In this document: positions 34,723 through 43,850 of the stretch, piece by piece
Numbering within the stretch: position 1 is the stretch's first letter
Layout: each line of letters starts with the position of its first letter
Source of the DNA: Ruminococcus sp. AF46-10NS
Lineage (GTDB): Bacteria > Bacillota > Clostridia > Lachnospirales > Lachnospiraceae
Reading direction: 5' to 3'
Assembly (NCBI RefSeq): GCF_003474435.1
Contig: NZ_QRNF01000026.1
Span: forward strand, 1-53,767
DNA length: 53,767 nt
Made by a program: the position numbers and the translations under genes
The notes under the pieces: generated by a model
The model's database searches: none
Seen by the model: only the letters and a program-made list of their open reading frames with translations
What the model was told of the DNA's origin: nothing

Positions 34723-35811
34723 ATGGACACAAAACCCGTTTTTCACGGAAGTGATATAGAAAAAATCTGCAGCTATTACAATTTAAAAAAAGAAGACATC
34801 GTCAAATTCGGCGCAAACGTCAATCCTCTCGGATTATCTCCGAAAGCCAGCAAAGCAATTGCAGAACACGTTGATCTTCTTTCTTCCTATCCGGACAGAG
34901 AATACACTTCTCTTCGCAATACGATCTCCCGTTACTGCGGGATCCCGGCTGATTTTATACTTCCAGGAAACGGTTCCAGTGAACTGATCTCCCTTCTTAT
35001 TGAAGAAAGAGCACCAAAGCACACTTTGATCCTTGGCCCGACCTACTCCGAATATTCCAGAGAACTCTCTTTCTCTGGAAGTACACAGGAATATTATCAT
35101 CTTCAGGAGAATAATGATTTCGAGCCGGATATTCCGGATCTCTGCAAAAAGCTTACTCAGGGCTATGATTTTCTTATCCTCTGCAATCCCAACAATCCAA
35201 CATCTTCTGCCATTTCAAAGGAAGATCTCCGCAAGCTCATAAGTTTCTGTGCGGAAAAAAATATCTTCGTAATGATTGATGAAACTTACGTGGAATTTGC
35301 CCCGGATATCAATGCTATCACAGCCGTTCCCCTTACACAGGAATTCACCAATCTCATGGTACTCCGCGGTGTATCAAAATTCTTCGCAGCGCCTGGAATG
35401 CGCCTTGGCTACGGCATCACCGGAAACATGGATTTCCTCTCAAAAATGCGTGAGAAACAGACACCATGGTCCTTAAATAGTATTGGTGCATTTGCAGGAG
35501 AAATCATGCTTCAGGATGAAGAATACATCCGAAACACAAGAGAACTGATCCTGTCCGAACGTGTCAGAATAATCTCCGAATTAAAAAAAGTTCCAACTTA
35601 CAAAGTCTATCCGGCTTATGCCAACTTCATCCTTCTCAGGATCCGGAAAGAAGGCCTGACCTCCTATGATGTTTTTGAGGCCTGCATCCGCCAGGGACTC
35701 ATGATTCGCGACTGCTCTTCATTCCAGTGTCTTGACGGCGAATTTATCAGATTCTGTATTATGATGCCAAAGGACAATTCACGGCTTATAGATGTACTGA
35801 AAGCCTTATGA
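34723..35811 (+). CDS. PLP-dependent aminotransferase, HisC/CobD-like
   Basis: A 362-residue class I/II aminotransferase. HGSDIEKI and FGANVNPLGLSPKA at the start are typical of threonine-phosphate decarboxylase (CobD) and histidinol-phosphate aminotransferases; NPNNPTS binds the cofactor and the SKFFAAPGMRLGY segment carries the PLP lysine. No cobalamin or histidine genes are near, so the substrate is open. The next genes encode a polyol-phosphate polymer, where it might supply an amino sugar or phosphoamine; weak inference. Confidence 0.8.
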   Translation: MDTKPVFHGSDIEKICSYYNLKKEDIVKFGANVNPLGLSPKASKAIAEHVDLLSSYPDREYTSLRNTISRYCGIPADFILPGNGSSELISLLIEERAPKHTLILGPTYSEYSRELSFSGSTQEYYHLQENNDFEPDIPDLCKKLTQGYDFLILCNPNNPTSSAISKEDLRKLISFCAEKNIFVMIDETYVEFAPDINAITAVPLTQEFTNLMVLRGVSKFFAAPGMRLGYGITGNMDFLSKMREKQTPWSLNSIGAFAGEIMLQDEEYIRNTRELILSERVRIISELKKVPTYKVYPAYANFILLRIRKEGLTSYDVFEACIRQGLMIRDCSSFQCLDGEFIRFCIMMPKDNSRLIDVLKAL

Positions 35812-35820
35812 AATCCAGCG

Positions 35821-35849
35821 TTGTGCTTCCATATAGGATATGTTATACT
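35821..35849 (+). promoter_or_regulatory. Promoter before the teichoic-acid type cluster
   Basis: TTGTGC (35821-35826) and TATACT (35844-35849) are 17 nt apart, immediately after the aminotransferase stop codon. A second TATACT lies near 35920 without a good -35. Confidence 0.5.
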
Positions 35850-35993
35850 TCACAGGTATTATTAAATCAATGTAAAATATGGAAAGCAGAAATAACTAAC
35901 TTCTGAAACAATTATGTTATACTTTAATAGATATCGGCTATTCTATATCAGAGGAGCAATATAAATCAGAAACAGAAAACCGGAGGATATGTA

Positions 35994-37121
35994 ATGATAT
36001 TTTGGCTAAAACAAATAATAAAAATGCTTTTCCAGCAGCTTATTCTTCCGGCTGTTTATAATGTCCATGCCATGAAGCCGGTTATACCCGGAACCGTAAT
36101 ACTGGCTGATGCACATCACAGCGAGATCCCATTCAGCATGCTGGCCATCCGTGAGGAGCTTCTGACCCATCCGGAGCTTCAGATCACCGAAATGTACTGG
36201 AACAATAACTCCGATTCTCCTCTGAAGGTTTTTCAGAATATGACCTCTTTTATGAAAAAATATGCATCCGCAGAAACAGTGATCATATGTGACAATTTTC
36301 TGCCTGCAGCTTCCTGCAAAAAACGCAGCGAAACTCAGGTAATACAGCTTTGGCATGCATGTGGAGCCTTCAAAAAATTCGGTTATGACACGGATGCAGA
36401 TATTCCATCCTACTATATTGGCAATGTAATGGCCAACTGCAATATCGCAACTGTCAGCTCAGAAATCTGCGTGAAACCTTTTGCCAGTGCCATGAAACTT
36501 CCGGAGGATCGCATCCTCCCTGTAGGCGTCAGCCGGACGGACATGTACTTCAACAACAGTTTCAACCAGCACTGCCGCGAACAGTTTTTCCGGCAGCATC
36601 CTGAAGCACAGGACAAAAAAATCGTACTCTGGGCTCCTACTTTCCGCGGAAAACCTGGTTCTGCCCAGGTCTGCGGACTGGAAGATGTCCTCAAGGCGCA
36701 GGAACGCCTCAGAGATACTCATTACTTTATCATTAAACTGCATCCCCATTCCCAGCTTCATACACAGGGAACCAACTGCAGCATTCCTTCTGAGGAACTG
36801 CTCCCTGTTGCTGATGTAGTGATCACAGATTATTCTTCTATCCTTTTCGACGCAATGATCTACAAACTTCCGATCATTCTGTTTGCACCGGATCTTAAAG
36901 AATACGTGGACAACCGGGGATTTTATCTGGATTACTTTACACTGCCCGGCATACTTGTCCGCGACAGTGAACATATCGTTCAGACGCTGTCTGATGAAGC
37001 AGCTCTTGATGCTTCCATTGATCAGCATTATTTCGAATTTTTTGAACAGTATATGGCCGCCTGCGACGGACACTCCACACAGAGAATTATAGATTACATC
37101 ACAAAACCCCAGAATAACTAG
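35994..37121 (+). CDS. CDP-glycerol glycerophosphotransferase family protein
   Basis: A 375-residue TagF/TarL-like polyol-phosphate transferase: LWHACGAFKKFGYDT acceptor motif, GVSRTDMYF, WAPTFRGKPG, KLHPHSQ and ITDYSSILFD. Such peripheral membrane enzymes add glycerol- or ribitol-phosphate from CDP-polyol to a wall polymer. GGAGGATATGTA precedes the ATG. It is first in an operon of four, with 13 to 0 nt between the next genes. Confidence 0.85.
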   Translation: MIFWLKQIIKMLFQQLILPAVYNVHAMKPVIPGTVILADAHHSEIPFSMLAIREELLTHPELQITEMYWNNNSDSPLKVFQNMTSFMKKYASAETVIICDNFLPAASCKKRSETQVIQLWHACGAFKKFGYDTDADIPSYYIGNVMANCNIATVSSEICVKPFASAMKLPEDRILPVGVSRTDMYFNNSFNQHCREQFFRQHPEAQDKKIVLWAPTFRGKPGSAQVCGLEDVLKAQERLRDTHYFIIKLHPHSQLHTQGTNCSIPSEELLPVADVVITDYSSILFDAMIYKLPIILFAPDLKEYVDNRGFYLDYFTLPGILVRDSEHIVQTLSDEAALDASIDQHYFEFFEQYMAACDGHSTQRIIDYITKPQNN

Positions 37122-37134
37122 GAGGTAAGCATCT

Positions 37135-37848
37135 ATGGCTAACAATATTTTTGGTATTATCCTGGCCGGCGGCCAGGGAACACGAATGGGCAATGCAGAA
37201 CGCCCGAAACAGTTTATGGAGATCGGCCGGAAGCCAATTATCGTTCATACCATTGAAAAATTCGTGATCCATTCTGCTTTTGACAGAATTATCGTACTTT
37301 CTCCGAAAGCATGGATCTCTCATACAAAAGATCTCATCCGCAAATATATTCCTGACCATTCCGACATCATCGTTATCCCGGGCGGTTCAACAAGAAACGA
37401 GACGATCATGAACGCAATCCGCTACATTGAAGAGAATTTCGGACTTGATGACGATACGATCATTGTAACACATGATTCCGTACGTCCCTTTGTATCTCAC
37501 CGCATGATCGAGGAAAATATCCAGGCAGCCGTGGAATACGGTGCCTGCGACACTGTGATCCCTGCGTCAGATACCATCGTAGAAAGCCAGGATCATAAGT
37601 TCATCAGTAGCATTCCCGATCGTTCTGCCATGTACCAGGGACAGACCCCGCAGTCTTTCCGGGCAAAAAAACTCCGGGATATTTATGCGGGTCTTTCTTC
37701 CGCAGAAAAAGAAATTCTCACGGATGCCTGCAAAATCCTTGTTCTTAAAGGAGAAAAGGTCCAGCTTGTGGAAGGCGATGTTACAAATATCAAAATCACA
37801 TATCCTTCCGACATCCGCATGGCTGAAGCTATCATGGGAGGGAAATAA
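37135..37848 (+). CDS. tarI: Ribitol-5-phosphate cytidylyltransferase-like (TarI/IspD family)
   Basis: A 237-residue nucleotidyltransferase with the signature LAGGQGTRMGNAERPKQF, GGSTRNETIMNAI and THDSVRPF. The family includes IspD and TarI; the gene order with a TarJ-like reductase immediately downstream favours TarI, making CDP-ribitol from ribitol-5-phosphate and CTP. AGGAGG precedes the ATG. Confidence 0.85.
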   Translation: MANNIFGIILAGGQGTRMGNAERPKQFMEIGRKPIIVHTIEKFVIHSAFDRIIVLSPKAWISHTKDLIRKYIPDHSDIIVIPGGSTRNETIMNAIRYIEENFGLDDDTIIVTHDSVRPFVSHRMIEENIQAAVEYGACDTVIPASDTIVESQDHKFISSIPDRSAMYQGQTPQSFRAKKLRDIYAGLSSAEKEILTDACKILVLKGEKVQLVEGDVTNIKITYPSDIRMAEAIMGGK

Positions 37849-38874
37849 ATGCTGACATCTGTTTACCGTTTAGTCAGACCACGTCAGTTTGAACTGGTCT
37901 TTAATGACATTACCCTTGATAAATCTCACGTGATTGTTCATCCTGTCCGCCTGTCTATCTGCAATGCTGACCAACGTTATTACCAGGGTCTCCGCGCAGA
38001 AAATATCCTTCGCAAAAAGCTTCCAATGGCTCTCATCCATGAGGCAGTCGGCCGGGTTGCTTTCGACCCCACAGGCCAGTTTGAAGAGGGAACTCTTGTT
38101 GTAATGATTCCTAATACTCCTACCGAAAAGGACGACATCATTGCAGAAAATTATCTCAGAAGCAGTCAGTTTCGGGCCAGCGGTTTTGACGGTTTTATGC
38201 AGGAATATGTAAGCATGGAACCTGACCGTCTTGTTGCCTTGCCGGAAGATGTCAACCTGTCCGTAGCTGCTTTTACAGAGATCGTCAGCGTCAGCTACCA
38301 CACGATCCAGCGATTCCTTCGCTTTTCCCACAGCCGCAGGGATGTGATCGGAGTCTGGGGCGATGGAAATCTGGGATATATCACTTCCCTTCTTCTTAAA
38401 GCTATCCTGCCTGAGACCAAAGTCTGCGTTTTTGGTGTCAACGAATATAAACTTCACGATTTTTCTTTTGCAGATGATGTATATTTGATTTCAGATATTC
38501 CGGAAGATTTTCACATGGATCATGCTTTCGAATGTGTGGGTGGAGCCGCTTCTTCCAAAGCGATCAATCAGATCATTGACTATATTAATCCAGAGGGAAC
38601 CATATCCATTATGGGGGTATCTGAGGATTTCGCCCCCATCAACACACGCATGATCCTGGAAAAAGGTCTTCGTCTTTTTGGAAGCAGCCGCAGCGGCCGG
38701 GAGGATTTTCTTGGTCTTATCAAACTGTACAATCAGAATCCGGATCTGATCAATCAGTTGGAAAAAATCGTAGGAGCGGAGATTCATGTAAGAAGTATTC
38801 AGGATATCACCCGCGCTTTTGAGATCGATATCCACAAAATTATGGGAAAAACCATTATGATCTGGGAGAATTAA
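37849..38874 (+). CDS. tarJ: Ribulose-5-phosphate reductase-like (TarJ family)
   Basis: A 341-residue zinc-type alcohol dehydrogenase relative: a GroES-like N-terminal domain (SICNADQRYYQG, IHEAVGRV) and a Rossmann domain (GVWGDGNLGYITSLLL). TarJ reduces ribulose-5-phosphate to ribitol-5-phosphate with NADPH. It starts directly at the stop of tarI, so TarI and TarJ act in sequence. Confidence 0.85.
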   Translation: MLTSVYRLVRPRQFELVFNDITLDKSHVIVHPVRLSICNADQRYYQGLRAENILRKKLPMALIHEAVGRVAFDPTGQFEEGTLVVMIPNTPTEKDDIIAENYLRSSQFRASGFDGFMQEYVSMEPDRLVALPEDVNLSVAAFTEIVSVSYHTIQRFLRFSHSRRDVIGVWGDGNLGYITSLLLKAILPETKVCVFGVNEYKLHDFSFADDVYLISDIPEDFHMDHAFECVGGAASSKAINQIIDYINPEGTISIMGVSEDFAPINTRMILEKGLRLFGSSRSGREDFLGLIKLYNQNPDLINQLEKIVGAEIHVRSIQDITRAFEIDIHKIMGKTIMIWEN

Positions 38875-38877
38875 CAC

Positions 38878-40101
38878 ATGAAGAAGATTTTAAAAAAAAT
38901 TTTGAAAAAAATCTACCGGGCACTGCCATCGAAAGTTAAGAAGTGCTATCGAATGGCCCGCAAAGTTCTGATCTTTCGGGTCGTTTATCCCTTCACTTAT
39001 AAATTTTTCGCGCTTACCCGAAAGATGAATCCTGATAAAGTCGTTTTTATTGAAGCACGTTTTGACAAGATCACAGATGCTTTTCAGCTTATTTACAAAC
39101 GCATGAAAGACGAAGGCTATGAGGTCCACGAAGAATATCTTCTGAACATCAAATCAAACAATCCGGCTTATATCCGTCGCTGCCTGCATATGCTGAAAGA
39201 TATCGCGGATGCACATTATATCTTTCTCAATGATGCCTGCGATGTCACAAGCAGTATTTCGCTGCGCAAAGGAAGCCGAATCTTTCAGGTGTGGCACGCC
39301 TGCGGTGCTTTTAAGAAATTCGGCATGAGCACTGCTGACCTGATCTTTGGTGCCGACCGCCACACTCAGGAAAAATTCCCCAACTACAGGAACTTATCCT
39401 ACGTTACAGTCAGCAGTCCGGAAGTCAGCTGGGCTTACGAAGAAGCCATGAACCTGAAAGGTACTAATACCGAAATCGTAGCAACCGGAATCAGCCGTAC
39501 AGATGTTTTTTATGATAAAAATTTTATTGAAAATGCCAGGGAATCTGTTTACTCCGTATTCCCCCAGGCCCGTTCCAAAAAAGTAATCCTGTACGCACCT
39601 ACCTTCCGCGGAAGAGTCGCAAAAGCCAAAACCCCTGACTGCCTCGACATCCCGGCTATGAAAAAAGCCCTTGGAAATGAATACATTCTTCTCCTGAAAC
39701 ACCACCCGTTCGTAAAAAAACGCCCGGAAATTCCCGAGGACTGCAAAGATTTCGCAATGGATGTAACAACAGATCTGGATATCGATAAACTGCTCTGCGT
39801 CAGCAATATCTGCATCTCCGACTACTCATCCCTGATCTTCGAATACTCCCTTTTCGAACGCCCAATGATCTTCTACGCCTACGACCTGGAAGATTACTTC
39901 GACTGGAGAGGTTTCTACTACAACTACGATGACCTCACCCCCGGCCCTGTCGTAACTGAAACTGAGGAGATCATTGATTACATTCAGAATCTTGACACAC
40001 GGTTCGATAAGGAACAGGTTCATGCCTTTAGAGAGAAATTTATGTCCGCGTGTGATGGCTGTGCTACGGATAGGATTATGGAGTTGGTACGGAAATGCTA
40101 G
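38878..40101 (+). CDS. CDP-polyol phosphotransferase (TarL/TagF-like)
   Basis: A 407-residue enzyme with a basic amphipathic N-terminus (residues 1-30, KKILKKILKKIYRALPSK) suited to membrane binding, then WHACGAFKKFGMST, GISRTDVFYD, YAPTFRGRV, KHHPFVKK and SDYSSLIFEYS. It shares the fold of the protein at 35994-37121. With TarI and TarJ it probably extends a ribitol-phosphate chain; the two transferases may act as primase and polymerase. Confidence 0.85.
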   Translation: MKKILKKILKKIYRALPSKVKKCYRMARKVLIFRVVYPFTYKFFALTRKMNPDKVVFIEARFDKITDAFQLIYKRMKDEGYEVHEEYLLNIKSNNPAYIRRCLHMLKDIADAHYIFLNDACDVTSSISLRKGSRIFQVWHACGAFKKFGMSTADLIFGADRHTQEKFPNYRNLSYVTVSSPEVSWAYEEAMNLKGTNTEIVATGISRTDVFYDKNFIENARESVYSVFPQARSKKVILYAPTFRGRVAKAKTPDCLDIPAMKKALGNEYILLLKHHPFVKKRPEIPEDCKDFAMDVTTDLDIDKLLCVSNICISDYSSLIFEYSLFERPMIFYAYDLEDYFDWRGFYYNYDDLTPGPVVTETEEIIDYIQNLDTRFDKEQVHAFREKFMSACDGCATDRIMELVRKC

Positions 40102-40128
40102 ATGATTGGCTTACATTATAATAGTCGT

Positions 40129-40169
40129 AATCCCGGATACTGCATTGGCAGTGATCCGGGATTTGTTTT
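40129..40169 (+). terminator. Terminator after the teichoic-acid type cluster
   Basis: AATCCCGGAT and ATCCGGGATT form a 10-bp stem with a short loop, followed by TGTTTTTA. Confidence 0.85.
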
Positions 40170-40274
40170 TAAACTATAAAGAATTTTTTACATCATTCCC
40201 AACCATAAGGCTTAGTAAATATTTTTATCAGATAATTCTATCAGGTTTCTATAGTCAAATTTCATTTGATTTAA

Positions 40275-41483
40275 TCAAACTAACCCCAACATCTTCATCG
40301 CATTACTCTCCGTCACAGCCACAACCTCCTCGCAGCTGACACCCTTAATCTCCGCAATCGTCTTCACAACCTCCGTCAGATACAGGGAACTGTTCCTCTT
40401 TCCGCGGTTTGGCACAGGTGCCATGTACGGGCAATCGGTTTCAAGCAGGATCTGGTTCAGGGGTGCGTATTCTACTACTTCTTTCAGTTTCCGGGAATTC
40501 TTAAATGTCACCACTCCGCCAATTCCCAAATAAAGTCCCATATTCAGATACTCCCTTGCAATTTCCTTGCTATAAGAAAAACAATGGATAACTCCGCCAT
40601 ACATTCCATTCTTCATATATTCTCTCACAATATTCAGCGTATCCTCGGCAGCATCACGGCTGTGAATCATAAACGGGAGTTTTTTCTCACGGGCAATATC
40701 CATCTGCTGGCGGAAGACTTTTTGCTGAAGAAGGTGCGCTTCTTTCTCCTTATGCCAGTAATAATCCAGGCCGATCTCACCTACGGCTACTGTCTTTTCC
40801 TTATCACAATATCTGCGGATCTCATCCAAAACTGCCGCATCCACTTTATCTGCATCATCCGGATGTACACCCACTGCTCCATAAACAAAAGGATACTTCT
40901 CAACCAGATCATAAACCCGATCAAAATGCCCCACAGAAGCACACACATCCACAATATGCCCGATTCCATTCTCCTGCATACTATCCAGCATGGCATAACG
41001 GTCCTCGTCAAAAGCCTCATCATCATAATGTGCATGGGTATCAAAAATCATGGCTTTATCCACAGTCATCTCGTCACCGACAGAAACTTTTCCACCTTTC
41101 AGCACTCTTGTAAACACACCTTCACGGGGCATAATGCACTCTCCCATCTTCTGAAAAATAGCACAGCCATTGTGGCACTCCTTTCCAATCTGAGTCAGCT
41201 CCAGTACAACCTCACCACAGCGGAATCTCGTTCCAACCGGAAGCTTCGCGAAATCAATCCCCTCCACGACCAGGTTTTCGCCAAAAGCACCATCCTCAAC
41301 TACTGCGCCCCTGGCGCAAAAATCCTCTATCTTTTCATTTGAAAGAAGACTCACCTGCCGGTGCCACTTCCCGGCATGAGCATCCCCCTCAAGCCCCCAG
41401 TCCTCCACAAAAACCGCAGACCCGACATTCCTCTTCTCCGTCCCCTTCTTCTCACTGATACAAACCGCAAGTACTTTTCCCAT
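40275..41483 (-). CDS. MOSC domain fused to TatD-type deoxyribonuclease
   Basis: A 402-residue protein in one open frame. Residues 1-142 are a MOSC domain, with GLEGDAHAGKWHRQVSLL and the sulphur-carrying Cys region QIGKECHNGCAIF, ending VGDEMTVDK. Residues 145-402 begin MIFDTHAHYDD and continue as a full TatD metal-dependent hydrolase: THAH metal site, GVHPDD, EIGLDYYWHK, IHSRDA, HCFSYS, LETDCPYMAP. MOSC proteins transfer sulphur from or bind molybdenum cofactor; TatD proteins are 3'-5' exonucleases. No ribosome binding site stands before the internal ATG, so the two are one protein. TatD normally follows metG; here the cofactor genes lie between. Confidence 0.82.
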   Translation of the reverse strand: MGKVLAVCISEKKGTEKRNVGSAVFVEDWGLEGDAHAGKWHRQVSLLSNEKIEDFCARGAVVEDGAFGENLVVEGIDFAKLPVGTRFRCGEVVLELTQIGKECHNGCAIFQKMGECIMPREGVFTRVLKGGKVSVGDEMTVDKAMIFDTHAHYDDEAFDEDRYAMLDSMQENGIGHIVDVCASVGHFDRVYDLVEKYPFVYGAVGVHPDDADKVDAAVLDEIRRYCDKEKTVAVGEIGLDYYWHKEKEAHLLQQKVFRQQMDIAREKKLPFMIHSRDAAEDTLNIVREYMKNGMYGGVIHCFSYSKEIAREYLNMGLYLGIGGVVTFKNSRKLKEVVEYAPLNQILLETDCPYMAPVPNRGKRNSSLYLTEVVKTIAEIKGVSCEEVVAVTESNAMKMLGLV

Positions 41484-41888
41484 AACAAACTCCTATTAAT
41501 TACACATCGCTACAAAATTTATTCCTATATATCACACCAGCAATATTAATTTCCAACTATCAATACATTCCTCAGAATTCACTGAATTCAACAACCAGGC
41601 TCACGCAGTCACAGTCGTCCCTTACCAACAACATGTCCGGTAGAACCTACACCACTCTCAACAACCAGCCCAACGGAGGCAGGGCCAGTACGGTAACGTT
41701 AGCGGAGCCGCCGTCGAGAGGCGAGTATAGCTGCTGCCACCGAGTGCTCTGTCTGAACGGAGCGCTATGCGCGTAGTGAGTTAGCACGAATGGCAGCAAA
41801 CCAGCGACGCAGCCGAACAGGCCGCGCAGCGTGTCACAGTACTGGCCCTGCCTCCGTTGGGCGTCCGTTCGTTAATATACACTACGTT
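41484..41888. other. Gap between the MOSC-TatD gene and mogA containing the dyad element
   Basis: About 405 bp with no gene. The 195-bp inverted-repeat element at 41668-41862 fills half of it. To its left, CAACAACCAG occurs twice (near 41588 and 41659). The DNA is unusually GC-rich and cytosine-rich compared with the flanks. Confidence 0.5.
41668..41862. repeat. 195-bp element with 24-bp perfect terminal inverted repeats
   Basis: Bases 41668-41691 are the exact reverse complement of 41839-41862 (outer end GCCCAACGGAGGCAGGG). Inside are further paired segments, such as GCTGCCA and TGGCAGC. It has no coding capacity. The form suits a miniature transposable element or a structured RNA; I cannot assign a family. 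Confidence 0.8.
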
Positions 41889-42383
41889 CTACCGTCCACA
41901 CTCCCCAGCCTCACCAACAAGTATCTCAATCCCATGCCCCAGCGAATCCACAATAACCTCCAGGCACTCTCTAACCGCCTTAGGACTCCCCGGCAAATTA
42001 ACAATCAACGTCCCCTTCCGGATCCCAGCTGTAGCTCTACTCAACATCGCCCTCTTCGTGATCGTCATACTAAACGCCCGCATAGCCTCCGGAATCCCCG
42101 GCACACGCCGCTCGATCACATCCTCCGTAGCCTCCGGTGTTACATCCCTCTGGGAAAACCCGGTACCACCCGTAGTCAGAACCAGCTCAGCCAAACCCAT
42201 ATCCGCGATCTCTGCCATCCGTGCACTCAGCATCCCACGATCATCCGGCAAAACCTCCACAGAAACAACCTCATACCCGGCCGCCTCCATGATTTCCTTC
42301 ACAGCCGGCCCGCTGAGATCCTCACGTTCTCCTCTGAAACCCTTATCACTGGAAGTGATCACAGCAACTCTTTTCATCAACAC
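41889..42383 (-). CDS. mogA: Molybdopterin adenylyltransferase-like MogA/MoaB
   Basis: A 164-residue MogA/MoaB-family protein: VAVITSSDKGFRGEREDLSG, the binding motif LVLTTGGTGFSQRDVTPEA and LIVNLPGSPKAVRE. It activates molybdopterin by adenylation before metal insertion. Start is GTG at 42383 or ATG at 42377, after GGAGG; it begins right at the moaA stop codon. Confidence 0.88.
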   Translation of the reverse strand: MLMKRVAVITSSDKGFRGEREDLSGPAVKEIMEAAGYEVVSVEVLPDDRGMLSARMAEIADMGLAELVLTTGGTGFSQRDVTPEATEDVIERRVPGIPEAMRAFSMTITKRAMLSRATAGIRKGTLIVNLPGSPKAVRECLEVIVDSLGHGIEILVGEAGECGR

Positions 42384-43372
42384 TCAACCTCCAATCTGAG
42401 CCATACAAAGCTTCTCCGTTTTATCTTCCTTCTGTTTCTCCAGGCTGCCTCCAAAAGCATGCCCATCCGGCTTTTCCGCCAGTGCTTCCAGTATCACCGC
42501 CTTCAGCTCCTCATCCGAACCACCGCTGCGGATCATTGCCCGAAGATCCCTCCCGGCTGCATACTGCAGACAGGTTTTCAAAAACCCCTGTGAAGTCAGC
42601 CTTATCCGGTTGCACTCCCCACAGAACTTATGGCTCACCGCACTGATAAACCCGATCTTCCCTGAAAAACCGTCCACATCATAATAATGACACGGTCCAT
42701 TCCCAAGGGGTTCCCCAACATACGGCGAAAACCGTGGTAGCTTTTTCCCAAGAATCCCAAGCAGCTCCTTTTCCGACACCCCATGAAATTCTTTTCCCAT
42801 CCCAATGGGCATCATCTCAATAAACCGCACATGCACCTTATAATCCCTGGCCAGAAACGCCACCCTGCAAAGATCCTGCTCCGGAATCCCAAGGGGCACG
42901 CAGTTGATCTTCAGCGAAATCTCCGGATACTTCAATGCCTCTGAGATCCCTTCAAGCGTACGATTCAATTCATCACGCCGGGTAATTCTCCTGCTGCAGG
43001 CCTCATCCAGCGTATCCAGACTGATATTCAATCCGTCCAGCCCGGACCGGCTAAATCCTTCATCTGCTCTTTCAGAAGCACACCATTTGTAGTCAGAGTC
43101 ACCTTCTCGATTCCCGTCATATTTTTCAGTTTTTCCACAAGCTTAGGCATTCCGGAACGAACCAGAGGTTCCCCACCGGTAAGCTTGATCTTCCGGATAC
43201 CCAGCGCTGCCATCACCCGGCAGATCCTCAAGATTTCCTCTTCCTGCAAAATAAGGGAGCGCGACACATGCTGCACTCCCTCCTCCGGCATACAATAAAT
43301 ACACCGCAAATTACATCTGTCAGTTACGGAAATCCTGAGATAATCAATATTTCTTCCGCACCTGTCTATCAT
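42384..43372 (-). pseudogene. moaA: GTP 3',8-cyclase moaA, interrupted by a frameshift
   Basis: The N-terminal part (43028-43372) has the radical SAM cluster CNLRCIYC and LTGGEPLVR and runs to LKEQMKDLAG before stopping. The C-terminal part continues in another frame with NISLDTLDEACSRRITRRDE and the second cluster CGECNRIRL. At about 43050 the sequence GCC GG TCC GGG CTG GAC lacks one base relative to a continuous frame. Both halves are otherwise complete, so the event is recent or a sequencing error. MoaA starts molybdenum cofactor synthesis from GTP, so loss would block the pathway. It overlaps moaC by four bases. Confidence 0.85.
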
Positions 43373-43848
43373 TTTTCCTCAAAGCGGAAATCTCCGCTTT
43401 TGCCTCCTGTTTTTTCTTCCAGATGGATATCAGACATAACCATGTGCTTGTCAATTGCCTTGCACATGTCATAAATAGTCAGAAGCGCCACCTGAACACC
43501 TGTCAGTGCCTCCATCTCCACGCCTGTTTTTCCCTCTGTTTTTACCGTGCAGAATACACGGATCATTCCTGCATCCTCATCCGTTTCAAAATCCACAGAA
43601 CACTTCTGGATGGGAAGCGGATGGCACATGGGGATCAGCTCAGAAGTACGCTTCACACCCATGATACCTGCCACACGGGCCACACCAAGCACATCACCCT
43701 TTTTCACATTTCCGCTTTTTACCGCAGCCATGATCTCCGGGCTCACCTGAATGGAACCGGCAGCTGTCGCTGTACGGTGAGTGACCGGTTTATCGGACAC
43801 ATCCACCATAACAGCATTGCCGTTTTTATCAAAATGATTCAATCCCAT
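43369..43848 (-). CDS. moaC: Cyclic pyranopterin monophosphate synthase
   Basis: A 159-residue Moa[47 protein letters not shown] and KTGGKSGD at the C-terminus. It works with MoaA in the first step of molybdenum cofactor synthesis. It is two bases from the metG stop codon, so it sits in the metG transcription unit. Confidence 0.93.
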   Translation of the reverse strand: MGLNHFDKNGNAVMVDVSDKPVTHRTATAAGSIQVSPEIMAAVKSGNVKKGDVLGVARVAGIMGVKRTSELIPMCHPLPIQKCSVDFETDEDAGMIRVFCTVKTEGKTGVEMEALTGVQVALLTIYDMCKAIDKHMVMSDIHLEEKTGGKSGDFRFEEK

Positions 43849-43850
43849 AC

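Noticed and set aside
41790..42593. Plus-strand frame over the dyad element and mogA
   Set aside because: It crosses the inverted repeat and runs antisense to mogA and the moaA end, with low-complexity Pro/His/Arg composition.
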